Assembly: GCA_013398955.1 (NCBI GenBank)
Contig: VWPU01005228.1
Span: 321,642-385,641, forward strand
DNA from: Callaeas wilsoni
Lineage: Eukaryota > Chordata > Aves > Passeriformes > Callaeidae
Reading direction: 5' to 3'
Length of the DNA stretch: 64,000 nucleotides
How positions within the stretch are numbered: position 1 is the stretch's first letter; every line of letters begins with the position of its first letter. The notes under the pieces were generated by a model. It was not told the origin of the DNA and did not search any database. It was given only the letters and a program-made list of their open reading frames with translations. The position numbers and the translations under genes were made by a program. This document shows positions 50,216-63,200 of this stretch, piece after piece.

Positions 50216-52479
50216 AGAAATGTGTTTAGAAGGTCAGCTTGTTCTAAAATTCAGGGGAAAAGGGATAGGAAAAGTACTGGAGCTAAAATATGGTTTGTTA
50301 AAATATTTTCTGATCTATTTCAGCTTAATCAGGCTGGAAAGAAATATTCTTACTGTAAATACTGTTCATCTGATGGGTGAGAAAGGGGATGAACTGCCAT
50401 AATCCTATTAAGTCATTTATATTTCAGGAGCAGTGATACTTGAACATTAATGTGATAATGAAATAAAATCTGATAGCTGAGTTATACCTGAGGGTTGCTT
50501 ATTCAAAAGTTCTATGCATCTAATGACTAATGGTCATTCAGGCAAACCAGACATACTTCGCACAGAGTTTCAGCAGTCTTCTGACTATAAAGTATAAAAT
50601 GTGTGTATACCACCTCCTTGAAGTGCCCTACAGCATAGCTGGAGGTTCTGATCCTTTGCATTAAGTGTCTGAGGCATCTTCAGTTACCATAGCTCATCTG
50701 AAAGGAAGGGTATCTGAATCTAGAAACTGGTAATCACTTCAGATTCCCATCATATGTACTTCACTTATTCAAGCTTTTACATCTTCACCACCTCCAATGT
50801 GTTATTTGGACAGAGCACTGGAAAAATTGAATATGGTCTATATCTGGCATGTAAGTTGTAAAGACCTGTGTAAGAATAGGTAGAATGTCTCTGCAAGAGG
50901 TTTGGAATAAATAAATAAATGAGGCAAGCAAATTTGTCACAATGGGGAGAGAAATATTAACTTGCCCTTATGTGCAGTTTACTTTATGCATCACAGTACA
51001 TATTAACCAAAGGAATGGTATTTCAGATTGTCTTAGTATGTTAGGAAGAAAAACTAGAATATCTGTGTAGATGCCTTGATGCAAAACCAATTCTGACAGT
51101 GAGGTGAGGTTTAGAGTGATTCACATTTAAACTGTGTGGATGAAATTCACGCAGAAAAGGTGAGCAGAATGTATACTTGTGGAAATGATGGACCAGCTTA
51201 GCAGATTTGAATACAGATTTAAATAATAAGCCCACTCCACTATGTAGGCAGAAATTTTGGAATGGTTCTTTTAACTAGGACAAAAGTTGAAAATATGTGA
51301 AATCACGAAAAGCTAAATTGTGCTGAGGGCAGAAAATGGAAGGGAGTAAAAATGCTAATATTAATCATCCTGGTTCCTGGATAAACTCTCTGAGACCATT
51401 TCAGTCTGACTTGACCCCTTTCCACTTGCAGTGATATTGCCTTTACTTAGGGATGCCTACAGGTAAATGTAAGAAGCAGAAGGAATGGAAGGAAAAAGAA
51501 GAACAACTGTAAGTACAAACAGGGCGCGGGTACAGCAGAAAACCAACATGGACAAGTACTATGCTTATCCTTGGACACAAAGCATATTTTGATGGCCACA
51601 TACTCAAAAGCTTATTGTTTCACAGGAATGCAGGTGCTGAGAAGCAGCCTTTATCTCTTCTGTAATATCGTTCAAGATGTCTTTCTTCGTTTTAAGATAC
51701 AAGGAAATAATATCTAGGAAAAACTATTGTCCTTATATAATTTAGAAATATAACAAAAATTCTCAGTGCAATACTTGCAGTGAAAGTGCTGACATGCATG
51801 GTGATTCATTAAGTTAATTGCTCCTTATCTAGGCTAGTAAATGCAAACCTAGATACTACAAAATAAGTCTTAAGTAGGGACCAAGCCAAACATATTCCAA
51901 GGAAGTAATATTGAATTATTTCATTTTAGCTGAGGCAGAACTGGTTCCTCAAATGCAGTTGCTCTGTACCTTTTTCATCTTTACCCAGTTGCTTTTAGAA
52001 TTTCTAAAGAAGATTCTTTGTGTACTTTCAAAGGCCATTCCATAGAAGAATCTAAGTCTCCTGACTCCAAGTCTTTGTGTAGTCTTCAGTAATTTAACAT
52101 AAATGTATAAAACACACATTCAACTTTTTATTGATATCTTCCCATGCAGAAGAGCTACTGTGTTTTCATGACAAGAAAAAAATAAAAAAAATCACTGAAG
52201 TCTGTGATATGAAAGCATGATCTGTAAACTTCTCAATCCAAAGAATTTCTTTTTTTCTCCCTTATTTATTTATTTAATGATACTATATTTCTGAAGAAAA
52301 GTCATCTGGTAAAAACCATTCAGTTATAGGCAGCACAGTGGGTTGTATTAGCTATTTAAAACAAATTTGGTGGAAACACAGCTGATTTTATTTTTTTTTT
52401 CTTTCCATTCACCTTTTTTCTAGATATACTTTGATGTTTATTTCTAAACAGAGCAGAAGTAGAGAAAAAGAAAAAATAC

Positions 52480-53000
52480 ATTTCTGGCCAAAAACTTCTG
52501 CATCTCTAATGAGAACCTTTAATTGAACTGAAAATGAAACGTTTTCATGCAAACTAGACTCCTTTCTTTTGAGGGTTAAATCAAATCACCACAAGATGGC
52601 TCCCCAGCTTCTCCAAAGATTTTTTTTTTTTTTTTTAAATCACGCTGCTCTCCAGTGAAGGCATTGATTATCTTATAGAAGTCTGGAGTACAGCTGAACA
52701 GACTGTGGATTAGAGCCTTGTCTAATAAAATAATAGCTATTTTTACATTAAAGCCCTGGAGATCTCTTTGAAAGGTAATTCTGTTACTTTAATTTCTGTA
52801 CCCCATAAAAGGCTGTTATCTAGTTTGTGCCTCTGTTCATTTTTTTTTTCCTAACCGACAAAGATTGGCTCAGAGAATTCAAACTGATTTGGAGTTTAAG
52901 CCTCCTGCTTTTAAAGGCTAAAGCAGCTTATGCTCCTAAGATTTCTGTTTCTAAAAGTATTAGGAATTTTAATTCTACATTTTTTTAATTACTATTTTTT
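52480..53000. other. possible conserved non-coding element
   Basis: Non-repetitive block with dense short AT motifs set among mixed sequence (ggcattgattatc, tctaataaaataatag, aaccgacaaagattgg), broken only by two T runs. The pattern resembles vertebrate developmental enhancers. There is no open frame of note. Conservation cannot be tested here. Confidence 0.25.
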
Positions 53001-54879
53001 ATTGGCCATTCTTTTTAAAAAGTAGAACTTAAATAAAAGGGTGTGAGCTATGATATTAAGTTTTTAATAGACGTTGTTCCCAAAACAAACTGAAATCACA
53101 CCAGAATAAATGCTTTTCTCAAAGGAAATACAATGTTTGGGGTATTTTTGTAGTTTTTAAAATCAAAATAAAGTAAAAGTACACTATCCAATTCAGTTAG
53201 TTAGAACAGCATGCATATTTTTTAGAATATCACTTCTGGGATAAATAGGTTTTGTTTTGATTTTACTTCAATGATTGTATTTATATAGTCTTCCTAACAC
53301 AAAGCAGACATAGGGAGAAAAAAAGGTACAGAAACACCTTTGTGGATAAGGAGGCAGAAATGTAACATCAGAGAAGTAGTTGATAGCAGCAGAAATCTTT
53401 CTCTTTGACATATAACAGAATTTTTTTTTTTTTTTTTACACATAGTAAGAATCTATTTTCTTTGTAAGAACCACACTGTAATCTTGGAGAGTCTGACACA
53501 GAAGCAGCATGGTAGAGACAGAATTTAGTGTAGTCTGAGTGCTACAAAGCTAAAAAATTTCACTTCTGCAAGGTCAGAAGTGCAAGTTATGTCCACTCTG
53601 TCTTTTAAACCTATTTGTGAATCCTTTCTTAAGGTCAAAGTCACTGATCAATCACACTGTCGCTAAATTTGCACTCAGTCATAGGGTGACATTTACTGGT
53701 AAAATTTAATCTTTATACTTGATGCAGAGAAAACACAAAATGGGAATGAGTCCCTTCTTCAGCTGTGGAAAGTTCACAAGCAGGAACTTACATTTACTAA
53801 CACAAAGCTGCTCTTCTCAAGAAAAAAAATGGCAAAAATTTCTGAAGTTGAACAAAGCTTTCCTGAAGACTCAGAGTACCATTAGAAAATTGGGTGCCTC
53901 CAAGAAGTCTGATCTTGGATATAACTATTTTATGGATGTATTCAACACTGATTGAATCTATAACTGCCCATGACACTCCTTTTCTTTCTTGTGCTTTTAA
54001 TCCTTTCTGGTTTCTTTTACACAATGGCAAGAGTCCAAGAACAACAGTCACCTCACTAAGGCAAGAAGCAACCCCTGTCAACTGCAAATCCTATCAACAC
54101 TTTTTTTTTTTTAACTAAGTCTACCTATGCTACTAAGTTTCATACAGTCTTTCCTTCCATTGACTATAAGCCATTTCTATGCCAATTAACTGTATGCACA
54201 AGTGTCCATAAAAATTTGTAATAAACATCCATAAGTCAGACAAATTCCACCTAGGAGAATGATAGATAATGTTTTCAGTTATGATTCATGCTTAAAGATG
54301 TAAAATTGCATCTTATTTTGTGACTGCAGAAACCAGTATGCCCAATATGCCCTGTATGCTCAGACAGTGTGAACACGCTGGAATGTGACAGTCTCAAGAC
54401 CTGGCAAAAATGAAAATTTAAGTATGGGGAACCAAAAACCTAGCAATTCAGACCAAATTCTGCACTGTTGTATTTTCAATGTGCTCTCTTTAGTGTGTTC
54501 AGATGACATACTACCCTTAAACTTGTGAGTGCAATTTTTAAACCTCCATTTCCTCTTGTTGTAGGTCAGAAAGACCATTGGAAAAGTAGTCACATGTATT
54601 TTAAAAATTATTTGATCTTTCTGGATCTCAGACCTAAATTGCAAATGCAGAAGTAAATTGCAATCAGGAAAGTCATTGACTTACTGAGATACTGAAACCA
54701 AGCCCATGCATTATTTCTTCCTTAGTGTGGTCTTTCAGAAAGAAATATTTCTTCAGCTGTGTGGAGAGTGCCAGTATTTCCTTACAATGTGTCAGAGTAA
54801 ACTTCTGCCTCAAGAGCAAACAGTTTTAATGTATTCTGGGCTTTATTTATTTATTCACTTACTTATTTTTGAAAGGGGA

Positions 54880-55110
54880 TATGTTTAATTTGATGCTAAC
54901 GCAGTCATATTAGCTTTCCATACCGTTGATTTAATGGTTCCTGTTCGTAACATAGGTGTAATAAGACCAGTTACATAACAACGAATCAGCTAATTAAAGA
55001 ATGCTTGTGAAAGATGATGAGAACTGCCAGCCATGTTTCACTTGCGTGCCATTATGGCAAAATGTCTTCCAGACATAGCAGTGAGATTAAGCCCAAAAGG
55101 AAAATCTTAG
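54880..55110. other. possible conserved non-coding element
   Basis: A compact, non-repetitive stretch with several CpGs (taacgcag, taccgttg, gttcgta, caacgaa, ttgcgtg) and a TAATTA homeodomain core at 54991-54996. No long open frame crosses it. Confidence 0.25.
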
Positions 55111-55982
55111 CTCAGATGACTTGGTACCATCCCCTTTCTTGTAAACACTGTCCTCCTGGTGCAGAGTTTACATATCCACTCTCTTAGACAGAAAAAGAAA
55201 TACTTACAATCACTTTTAAAACACACAATATCACAAGAAGCATTAGTAACTCTCTTGAATTATTCATTAATCTTATTTATATAAGATATACTAGAACACC
55301 AATCTGTGGAGTAGGCTTAGTTTCTCAGAAAGTAGGTAGGGAGCTGCTGTTTCGTTACAAATAGTAACAGACATTTCTGGAATACGAACATTTCTTTATA
55401 TTCCTTGACTAAAATACTGTCCCTAGAGAAACCAAGTTCTTTCAGTGAAATTATTAGGTACAATTTCACTTCTATTTTTTATTAATCTTTATAGCATTGT
55501 GTATAATTTTTCCTTTGCTGTGTTTCTGGCAATTTACACAAATGACAGCTATAAATTTAATTTACTTAACTTAGACAAATATTAATTCTTTCCACTATTA
55601 AAATGTTAGCCAATTACAAAAAAAACAAGTAGAAAAATTACACCCTTGTCTAAGCTATTCACAGGGATACACAGATGGTCTCTCAGTCACACATATCTAC
55701 TTTTGATTTTGTCTGCAAATCAGTATGCTTTGAACAGCTTTATATATAACATAGTTACATATATTTGTGTTTGCTCTATATCACTACAGAGACAGTTGAC
55801 AAATAGAGCAGACTTCTGTATAAAATCAAAGATTGAAAATTATAGGTTTTCATAAGACTAAATGACAATGTGATTGGGAAAAAAAAAAGCTTTTTGAGTA
55901 TTTTAATGACATGCATTTTAGAGCCATCTTTATGCATTTTTTTTTTTTTTTTTAAATAAGTGAACATGTTGATCCTGAGGAG

Positions 55983-56690
55983 AAGATTGCCAATGGGTGA
56001 GAGGCTGGACATGAGATGGAAATGTGTACTTGCAGCCCAGAAAGCCAAACGTGTCCTGGGCTGCATCCAAAGCAGCGTGGGCAGCAGGGAAGGGAGGGGA
56101 TTCTGCCCCTCTGCTCTGCTCTGGGGAGACCCCACCTGCAGAGCTGCATCCAGCTCTGGGGTCCCAGCTCAGGAAGGACACGGAACTGTGGGAAGAAGTC
56201 AAAAGGAGGGCCACTAAGTTGATCAGAGAGGTGGAGCACCTGTCTTATCCGGAAAGGTTAAAAGAATTGGGATATTTGAGCCTGGAGAAGAGGCGGCTTT
56301 GGAGAGACCTAACTGTGGCCTTCCAGCAGCTGAAGGGAAACTATAAGAAAGATGTTGAGAAATTTTTTCAAGGGCAGGTAGTGATAGGACAAGGGGAAAT
56401 GGGTATAAATTGATAAAGAGTAGGTTTAGACTAGGTATTAGGGTAAAATAATTTACTGTGAGGGTGGTGAAGCACTGGAACAGGTTGCACAGAGAAGTTG
56501 TGGATGCCCATCTCTGGAAGTGTTCAAGGCCAGATTTGATGCAGCTCTGAGCAACCTGATCCAATGAGTGGCATCCCTGCCCATAGCAAGGGACTTGGAA
56601 CTAGATGATCTTCAAGGTGCCTTCCAACCCAAACCCAAACCCAAACCCAAACCCAAACCCAAACCCAAACCATGAATCAATTATAATATT
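55983..56690 (+). mobile_element. CR1 LINE, 3' end of about 0.7 kb
   Basis: The best preserved CR1 in the window. Landmarks in order are 'cagcccagaaagccaaacgt', 'ctgggctgcatccaaa', 'gattctgcccctctgctctg', 'gagaccccacctgcagagct', 'aggagggccac', 'gagcctggagaagagg', 'gtgataggacaaggggaaat', 'ttactgtgagggtggtga', 'cactggaacaggttgc', 'agttgtggatgccc' and 'actagatgatcttcaagg'. The terminal octamer repeats are replaced by a CCCAAA expansion and degenerate sequence. Open frames on both strands (for example 56024-56413 +) are relics or shadows, and no intact reverse transcriptase frame is present. It is 5'-truncated. Confidence 0.95.
56628..56671 (+). repeat. (CCCAAA)7 expansion in the CR1 tail
   Basis: Seven perfect CCCAAA hexamers plus two bases lie at the point where CR1 normally has a single 'ccaacccaaacc'. 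This is replication slippage on a seed within the element. It is one base from the vertebrate telomere hexamer CCCTAA, but it is not telomeric. Confidence 0.96.
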
Positions 56691-59600
56691 GCATTAAATC
56701 ATACTTAAAAATGGACAGCAATGAAACTTGTAAAGTCCTTGTGGGTCTTTCTGGTTCAGCACTGAAGGGAGTTGCTAAAGCTTATCCATGAGATATTTTC
56801 AACTCATTTCGGTGAAGCTGAGATCAGAAGTGGAGTAATACTTGAATGTAATATTTAACTATAGCAAAACTAGAGCCATATTTTGTTCCAAGCATCTTTA
56901 ACTCACTCTACGTGTTGTACTACACATAAACTTATAAAATTAAACAAGTTCTTCAAACAAATAAAATGTACTATTGATCTAAAAAGCAATGTCAACCTAT
57001 TTCTCTCACATGTATATTTATAAATTTAATTGAAACCATATTTTTATTTTCTCTTGTGAAAGCTGGAAATGAGAAATGTTACTGCCTAATTTTTAGTGCA
57101 CCATGCTAGATTTCAGTCACTAAGTCTTTTGCTACTAATTGATTTCCTGAAGAAAGATGATTAGAAGCTACTTAACAAGGTCAAGGTAGACACTTTTTAT
57201 ACCTTTTTGGTTTGGTTTTTTTGGGTGTGTTTTTTTTGTTTTTTTTGTTTTTTTTTTAATCTAAACAGAAATGTGCCCCAGATTAATGTATTTTATATAG
57301 TACTAAGTGAATTTTAATGAATAATAAACTCTCCAGAGCACCACAGTGAAAAAAATTTCTTCATTCTCTTCCAATAATTCATGAGCAAAAACTTTTTAGC
57401 CATTACAGAATAGAATTTGAATTGGTTTTCTCTTTCTGCTCTGAGTGGAATTCTTTTAGGTTTAGTTAGTGAGTTGAACAGGAGTTCCTAGGACTCAGCT
57501 GTTACTTTTTTCCTGTTTCCATAGAAACTCATGTCAGCAAGATGAATATGAAAAATGGTACTTTGAAATAATCTCAATTTTGAGCACAAAAGCAAAACAG
57601 GGTGGTGTAAAGTAGCAATTATGTTAAAGCACCTTATCCCATTTTTCAGTCAGTACAACAGCGGTTTCCATGAAAATGGGAGTATGAGTAGTAACAAGCA
57701 GCAAGACAGCCAAACTTCTGAAATTTTGTGATTCAAATTCTTGGGGGAAGACTTGGCTCCCCAGGCTATCTTAAAGATAAAATCCAAAAATGTCCTAAAG
57801 TTTCAGACCTCTTGCTATTTTCTGTTATAGCACAGTTGCTGTAGTGAGGAGATTTGATGAGATTTTCAACATTCATAAATTTGCTGGAACACTGTCTCCT
57901 CTTTTTGATGCATTTTGTATGTGACTAGCACAGGAAGTAAGTGCATGTGAATCTGCCTTCTATAGTGCATTCAAATATTTTCGTTTTAAAAATTATTTGA
58001 AAAATAATAATAATAGGGAAAAAAAAAACAAGAAAAAGACACACAGTTTTACCCCTGCACTGTTTTTTTATAGGAAATGATTTGGATCCATATAATTATT
58101 ACAATTCTTTCATTGTCTCTGAGCGGATAATGTGAATAATGACAGTTGATGGCCAAGAAGGCCATTGTTGTGGTGTGTTACACTATTGTAACAGTCCTAA
58201 GTAGAAATTATATCTTTGTACTACAGGACTAGCATAAATTTTAGATCTACATCTAATAGAGGATATGTTCTTTCATGTTGTCGGCTTATCATTTTCTGCT
58301 TACACTTTTTGAGCAATATGGTATGTATATCTTACATGGATTTTACATCGTGCCATGCTGTTTAGCATTCATTAATATCCTCATGAGAAAATATACTGAG
58401 TACATTAATGTAGTCTGCATACCTGGTTGTGCATTTATAGCCAATAGAACGTTGAAATACGTTTTCATTTATCCATAACAGGCTTGGTAGGGTCAAGTTT
58501 TGTATCTTTCCACTTATCTTTCTCCAGGAGCAGTGCTTTTGAAAACAGCCTTTACAATGGTTTGTGTTCTAAATTAATATATTACTCTGAGTTTTGTGAT
58601 AGAAATAAAATCAAAATCAGATCAAGTCTTTGTCTCATTTACAATTATATCAGTTTCAGGCTATCTTTTATAAGAAAAATGGAAAACTCAGTGGACTCCA
58701 AATTTACTTTTATGTAGCTGAAAGCAATAAAATTCTATATTTTTTGTCATATTTATCTTTCTTTTTTATGTAATATTTTTATTTCATCTCTTTGAAATAT
58801 TATGTGAAAATGTTATGCTCTGAAAAAGCTATAGACTAATATTTAAGTTTGTTTTCTTTTGATTATGAACTTGGAGAGATTCTTTTCTCTGTTTTGGCAA
58901 ATGAGAGACCATAAAAGACAATTGTTTGTAACTAAAGTCTGAGGTATTTGATGACCACGAAAGGACATGTATTGAAATATAATGGACTTCCAATCCTTTG
59001 CCTCCCACATGAGTCTACAGGTAGTCAAAATCCCACAGCATTATAAGAAATACATTAGCACAGACTTTTCTTTGATGGTTTTAAATTTCACTGTTATTTT
59101 ATCATCAGACTCTTCATCAGGATCACCATTTCAGAATGGCAAGAGTAGTTTCCTGACAAACAAATAAGTCACTCTTGGACTGTAAATAATTTGGTGGATT
59201 TAAAAAAGCAGCAATTTTTAAAAATGAGAACAAAGTGGGCATATTGTCCTAATGTCTAATACAGTCAGTTTCAGTGACGTGGTGAAACAGATGAAAGCTA
59301 AGCTAAGTGCAGCAAAATAAACCTAGGGGGTTTTCTGTTTTAAAGAATTGCTTTATATGCCAAACAATATCTTGCATTATTCTTAAATAAATGAAACAAA
59401 TCATATTACATTTATGACTGAAAAGTTTGGTTTTCATTATTTTAAATAAGAGGAGCCTGTACGCAAGACACATTCAATTCTAGTTTACTTACAGAAAAGC
59501 CAGTGAAGCAGACAGTATGACTAGGTAATATGAATGACTATTCATCAGTAACAGCAAAATGACTGAATAAACACAAATAAAACAAATAGTCCATCAGACA

Positions 59601-60184
59601 CAGATGTGCAAAAAAAAGTCCAAATTTTTCCACTAACCTATTGGATTTACACAGCCCTATCTAAATAAAAGAAAGACATGATAGTTCATGCTGTTCGGGT
59701 TATAAGCTCAGAAATATAGCATTGCTTATTACGGAAGCTCTTAAACTATCAGCACCCTTGCTGAGAAAAAGATTTATGGCTAACCTTTGCTAGGTCACTG
59801 ACAATAAGACTGGAAAATATTTTTTAGAGAAAAAGCAGTCAGGTGTCTCAACATGAAATTAGATATGTTGCCAGACTCAGCAGGTAGCTGATAATATGAT
59901 TGAAATTCAGGATACCTATAAATAGAAAATAGTCCCTTGCATGCAGTCTGGGTCATGGGGAAGATGCTTTATCCTGTGATATTTCAGCATCCTGCATTTT
60001 TTTTAAGTGTCACGAACATTATTTTTTATCCACTAAAGTGTGGAGAATGTTTCAGTCTCCAGCATTTTCAGTCACAGTTTTTCAAGTGTGCTTTGTTGGA
60101 ATAATTAGTCTTGTTCCCTGTATCAGTGTTGAATAGTGTTAGTACACTTACTGTAATTCTATTAAAACAAAGATCTGTTGATGT
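56691..60184. other. unique AT-rich DNA, no gene seen
   Basis: No gene is recognised. A T/G-only low-complexity tract lies near 57206-57259. A block near 58070-58200 has a mixed, conserved-like look. Confidence 0.5.
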
Positions 60185-60293
60185 TTTGCAGCCTGATGTA
60201 GTGGCAGATGTTCCTGCCCATGGCAGGGAAGCTGGAACTAGATGATCTTTGAGGTCTCTTTCGACCCAAAACATTCTCTAATTATATGAATCT
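60185..60293 (+). mobile_element. CR1 LINE, last 110 bp
   Basis: The extreme CR1 3' end: 'gtggcagatgttcctgccca', 'tggcaggga', 'ctggaactagatgatctttg', then 'aggtctctttcgaccc' and a degraded terminal octamer (attctctaattatatga). This is a very short 5'-truncated insertion of the same broad subfamily as 55983-56690. Confidence 0.9.
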
Positions 60294-63200
60294 GCTGAAG
60301 GAATCTATTAATCAACACTACAATATCCCCAAAGTAAAGGAGAGCTTGACTGGATTAAAGTTAGGGTTGTGGAAACTTCCTAACTGTCCTTGTGAGTATT
60401 CAAGAGGTTTGAATGAAAGGTTTGAGAATGCTGCAATCACTAAAATGACTGGAGAAGGAGAGAGGAAAGGTATACCAAATGAAAACTGTTGCTGCATTTT
60501 ATACTTTCTCATTAAATTACCTTTACTGAATGCAAAAGGATAGTGATCTAAACAGAGATTTAAATGGAGCTCCAGAATACAATTTTTACATTCTTAATAG
60601 CAACCACAGGATATGTGTCCCAAAATATCAGGCCTGCAGGCACTGATTGTGGCTATGTGGAATGGAAATAGTTAGACTGAGATCAGTATGGAGAGTAAGA
60701 TATGATTTCTGTGTCTATAACTTGTTCAGAATTGTTGCTTGCAGCAAGCGTGGAAATCACTGCCACGTGGACTAACTACCTCCTGTAAGTTAAACATGCT
60801 CATAACTACTCTCTGACACCAGAGTCAATGCAGAATGTCGCACATGCATTGTGTTAAACTCTTTTGCTCTCTGGAAATGTTAGTAGTCCGTATTAAATTG
60901 CTTGGTAGAAATGATCTTTGACTTGTACTTACAAGCCACCTGTACTAAGAAAATGCTGGCCAAGGTTCAAACTAAGACAGGAACTATTCTGAGAGTTAAA
61001 AATTTTTCATGACTGTAGAGAACAGACTTTGTGACAGCAGCACCTGGAAAATGAGATCATCTGATCAAACACAGGCATCTGTGGTGCAGATCTCTCCATC
61101 TGATTTAGATGTTTAGACTGTCTTTATAACCAGTGGAGAGAAACAGGCTCATCTAGGGGAATGATTCACTCCATCATGAAGCAGACACTTAACATTTTCA
61201 GATTAATTGTTCTATGCAAGTGCGTATTTTTTCACTTCACCATAAAAAGAATCCAGGAAGACAAATATACTCATCTCTTTTGTAAATATTTAAAGATAAA
61301 ACAAATTAATTCCAGACTAAATGCTTGAAATGTGCTGACTGAATCTGTGTCTTTATGCCTCCACAGGTCTATTCGTGATTTAAATTCAGATGTTGTAAAG
61401 CTCAGACTAATAAAGGACAAGAATTGATTTCCATGCATCTGAGGAAAAAGTTATTTCATAGGTCCATCTTGGTTTAATATCCACGATAACTCTATGAACT
61501 TTTGATTCTGCATTGAAAAACTAGAACTTAACTATATGTCTACTTTAAAGAACCTGTTTATTGCCATTTTAAAGGCTTATTTTCAGCTGTTGACTTTTAT
61601 TTTTTCATAAATAATTAAGGAATTGAAAATAGATGCAGTAAGAGTAATTTTCTATTCATGGGGAAAGAAGGAAGGAATCAAATATTTTACAGTCCCTGTA
61701 ATTTTAGAATCAAAGTGCAAAGGCAAGAAGATAGTTTTCATGCAAGAGATAGTGTCTTTTCATAGTGTCCAAGGTTATGCTTGTTACAAGCATAAAACAG
61801 CCCAAAATATGCACTTAAAGCCAAAGTCACCCGTAAATCAAGATTTATTTAAGTGAATAGTGGTTGCAGGAATGAACTATGAATGAGTCAGACAGACACC
61901 ACAATGAGTCCATCATGCTCTAAATCACTCAAAATTAATCAATAAATAATATATTTCTGTTATTGAAAAGAAAAAAACCAGCAAAACACACAACAGCCCT
62001 TTGATGATAATTTTGCGGTTAAAGCACTAAATGAAGCAATTGATTCCCCATTCTTCCAAAAGTTTCCAGTGTAACTCTTGAGTGGTTTTCAAGCAGAGTT
62101 ATTGTCACTCTGTGACATATAGAATCACCCCAAGACACCAACATAAATAACAGTTATTCATAATTTTATTTTTATTTGTCAACAGAAATGATAATCTGAT
62201 ATTTTGCTGTGAGTGCATGGATAAATTTGCACTAGATTATACCATTTTAAATTACAAAAATAAAAATATCTGATAAAATTAAAATGTTCCAAATTGTGTA
62301 CTTAGTTCAAGTTTCTACAGGACTTCCTTATCTCTCACTTCTCTCAAAATGGAAGATCAGATGAGGATGAGGAAGAGTTTGGGTTGAAGCCATGCCTGAA
62401 ATACCTGAAGACAAATTCTAGATTTGGGTATTTGGTTTGCAATTTTTGTTATCTCCCCAAACACATAGTCACCTATTTAAATATAAAGAGCTATGAAAAT
62501 CTAGTATTCTTCAAGTTGAGATAATGTAAATTCACTTTCCTGATCAGGATGCTTTCCTAAATCACAGTGATATTGTATGTTAAAGACTCCATTTTAATTT
62601 ACTTACTAAGAAGGCAGTGTTTTTGGCTTAATGTGTTCTAAAGCCCATTTCTTTCAGGTCTTTGATACCATATTTACAATATCTTCAACTTCTAATTTCC
62701 TCTTTCATGATACATGTATGTAAGATATACATGTATAAAGATATGAAATACTGATACAAAAATACATAAAATAGGAAACAGTCATACACATTTCTTTCAG
62801 ATTTTCATATTATATCTTACAACTTATTTTGTATTCCTTCAGAGATTTTTTGTACAGATACTCTTAGCTGTTAACATGACAAAGGAAATGAACTGTGTTA
62901 TCTTAGGGAATATTAATGATCACTCATCTACTGAAAACTCCTGTAAAGAGATCTGAAACATTACACATTGGTTCACTGAAGTTTAGCAGAATGAGCTGCA
63001 CTTCTAATAAATGCATGACATATAATCAACAGACAGACAAATTATCCAGGGACTTTCCATTTTCCTTCAGTTTTCATTGACTTTGGATGGCCTTCTGTGC
63101 TTAACAATTATCACTTCACCCACATTTGCATGGATAAAGATTTCAGAATAAAATTTCAGGACCCAGGGTTTTTTACCAAACATGTTTTCACAAAGGTGGG

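Larger units (their letters stand above)
50216..55982. other. unique AT-rich DNA, no gene established
   Basis: No gene or repeat family is recognised. It contains conserved-looking blocks at 52480-53000 and 54880-55110, and T17 runs at 52620-52636, 53421-53437 and 55937-55953. The last lies about 30 bp before a CR1 copy. Confidence 0.5.

Noticed and set aside
56024..56413. 129-codon plus-strand open frame
   Set aside because: It lies within the CR1 3' region at 55983-56690 and does not contain an intact reverse transcriptase domain.
56628..56671. Interstitial telomere repeat
   Set aside because: The unit is CCCAAA, not CCCTAA, and it sits exactly at the CR1 tail where the seed sequence normally occurs.
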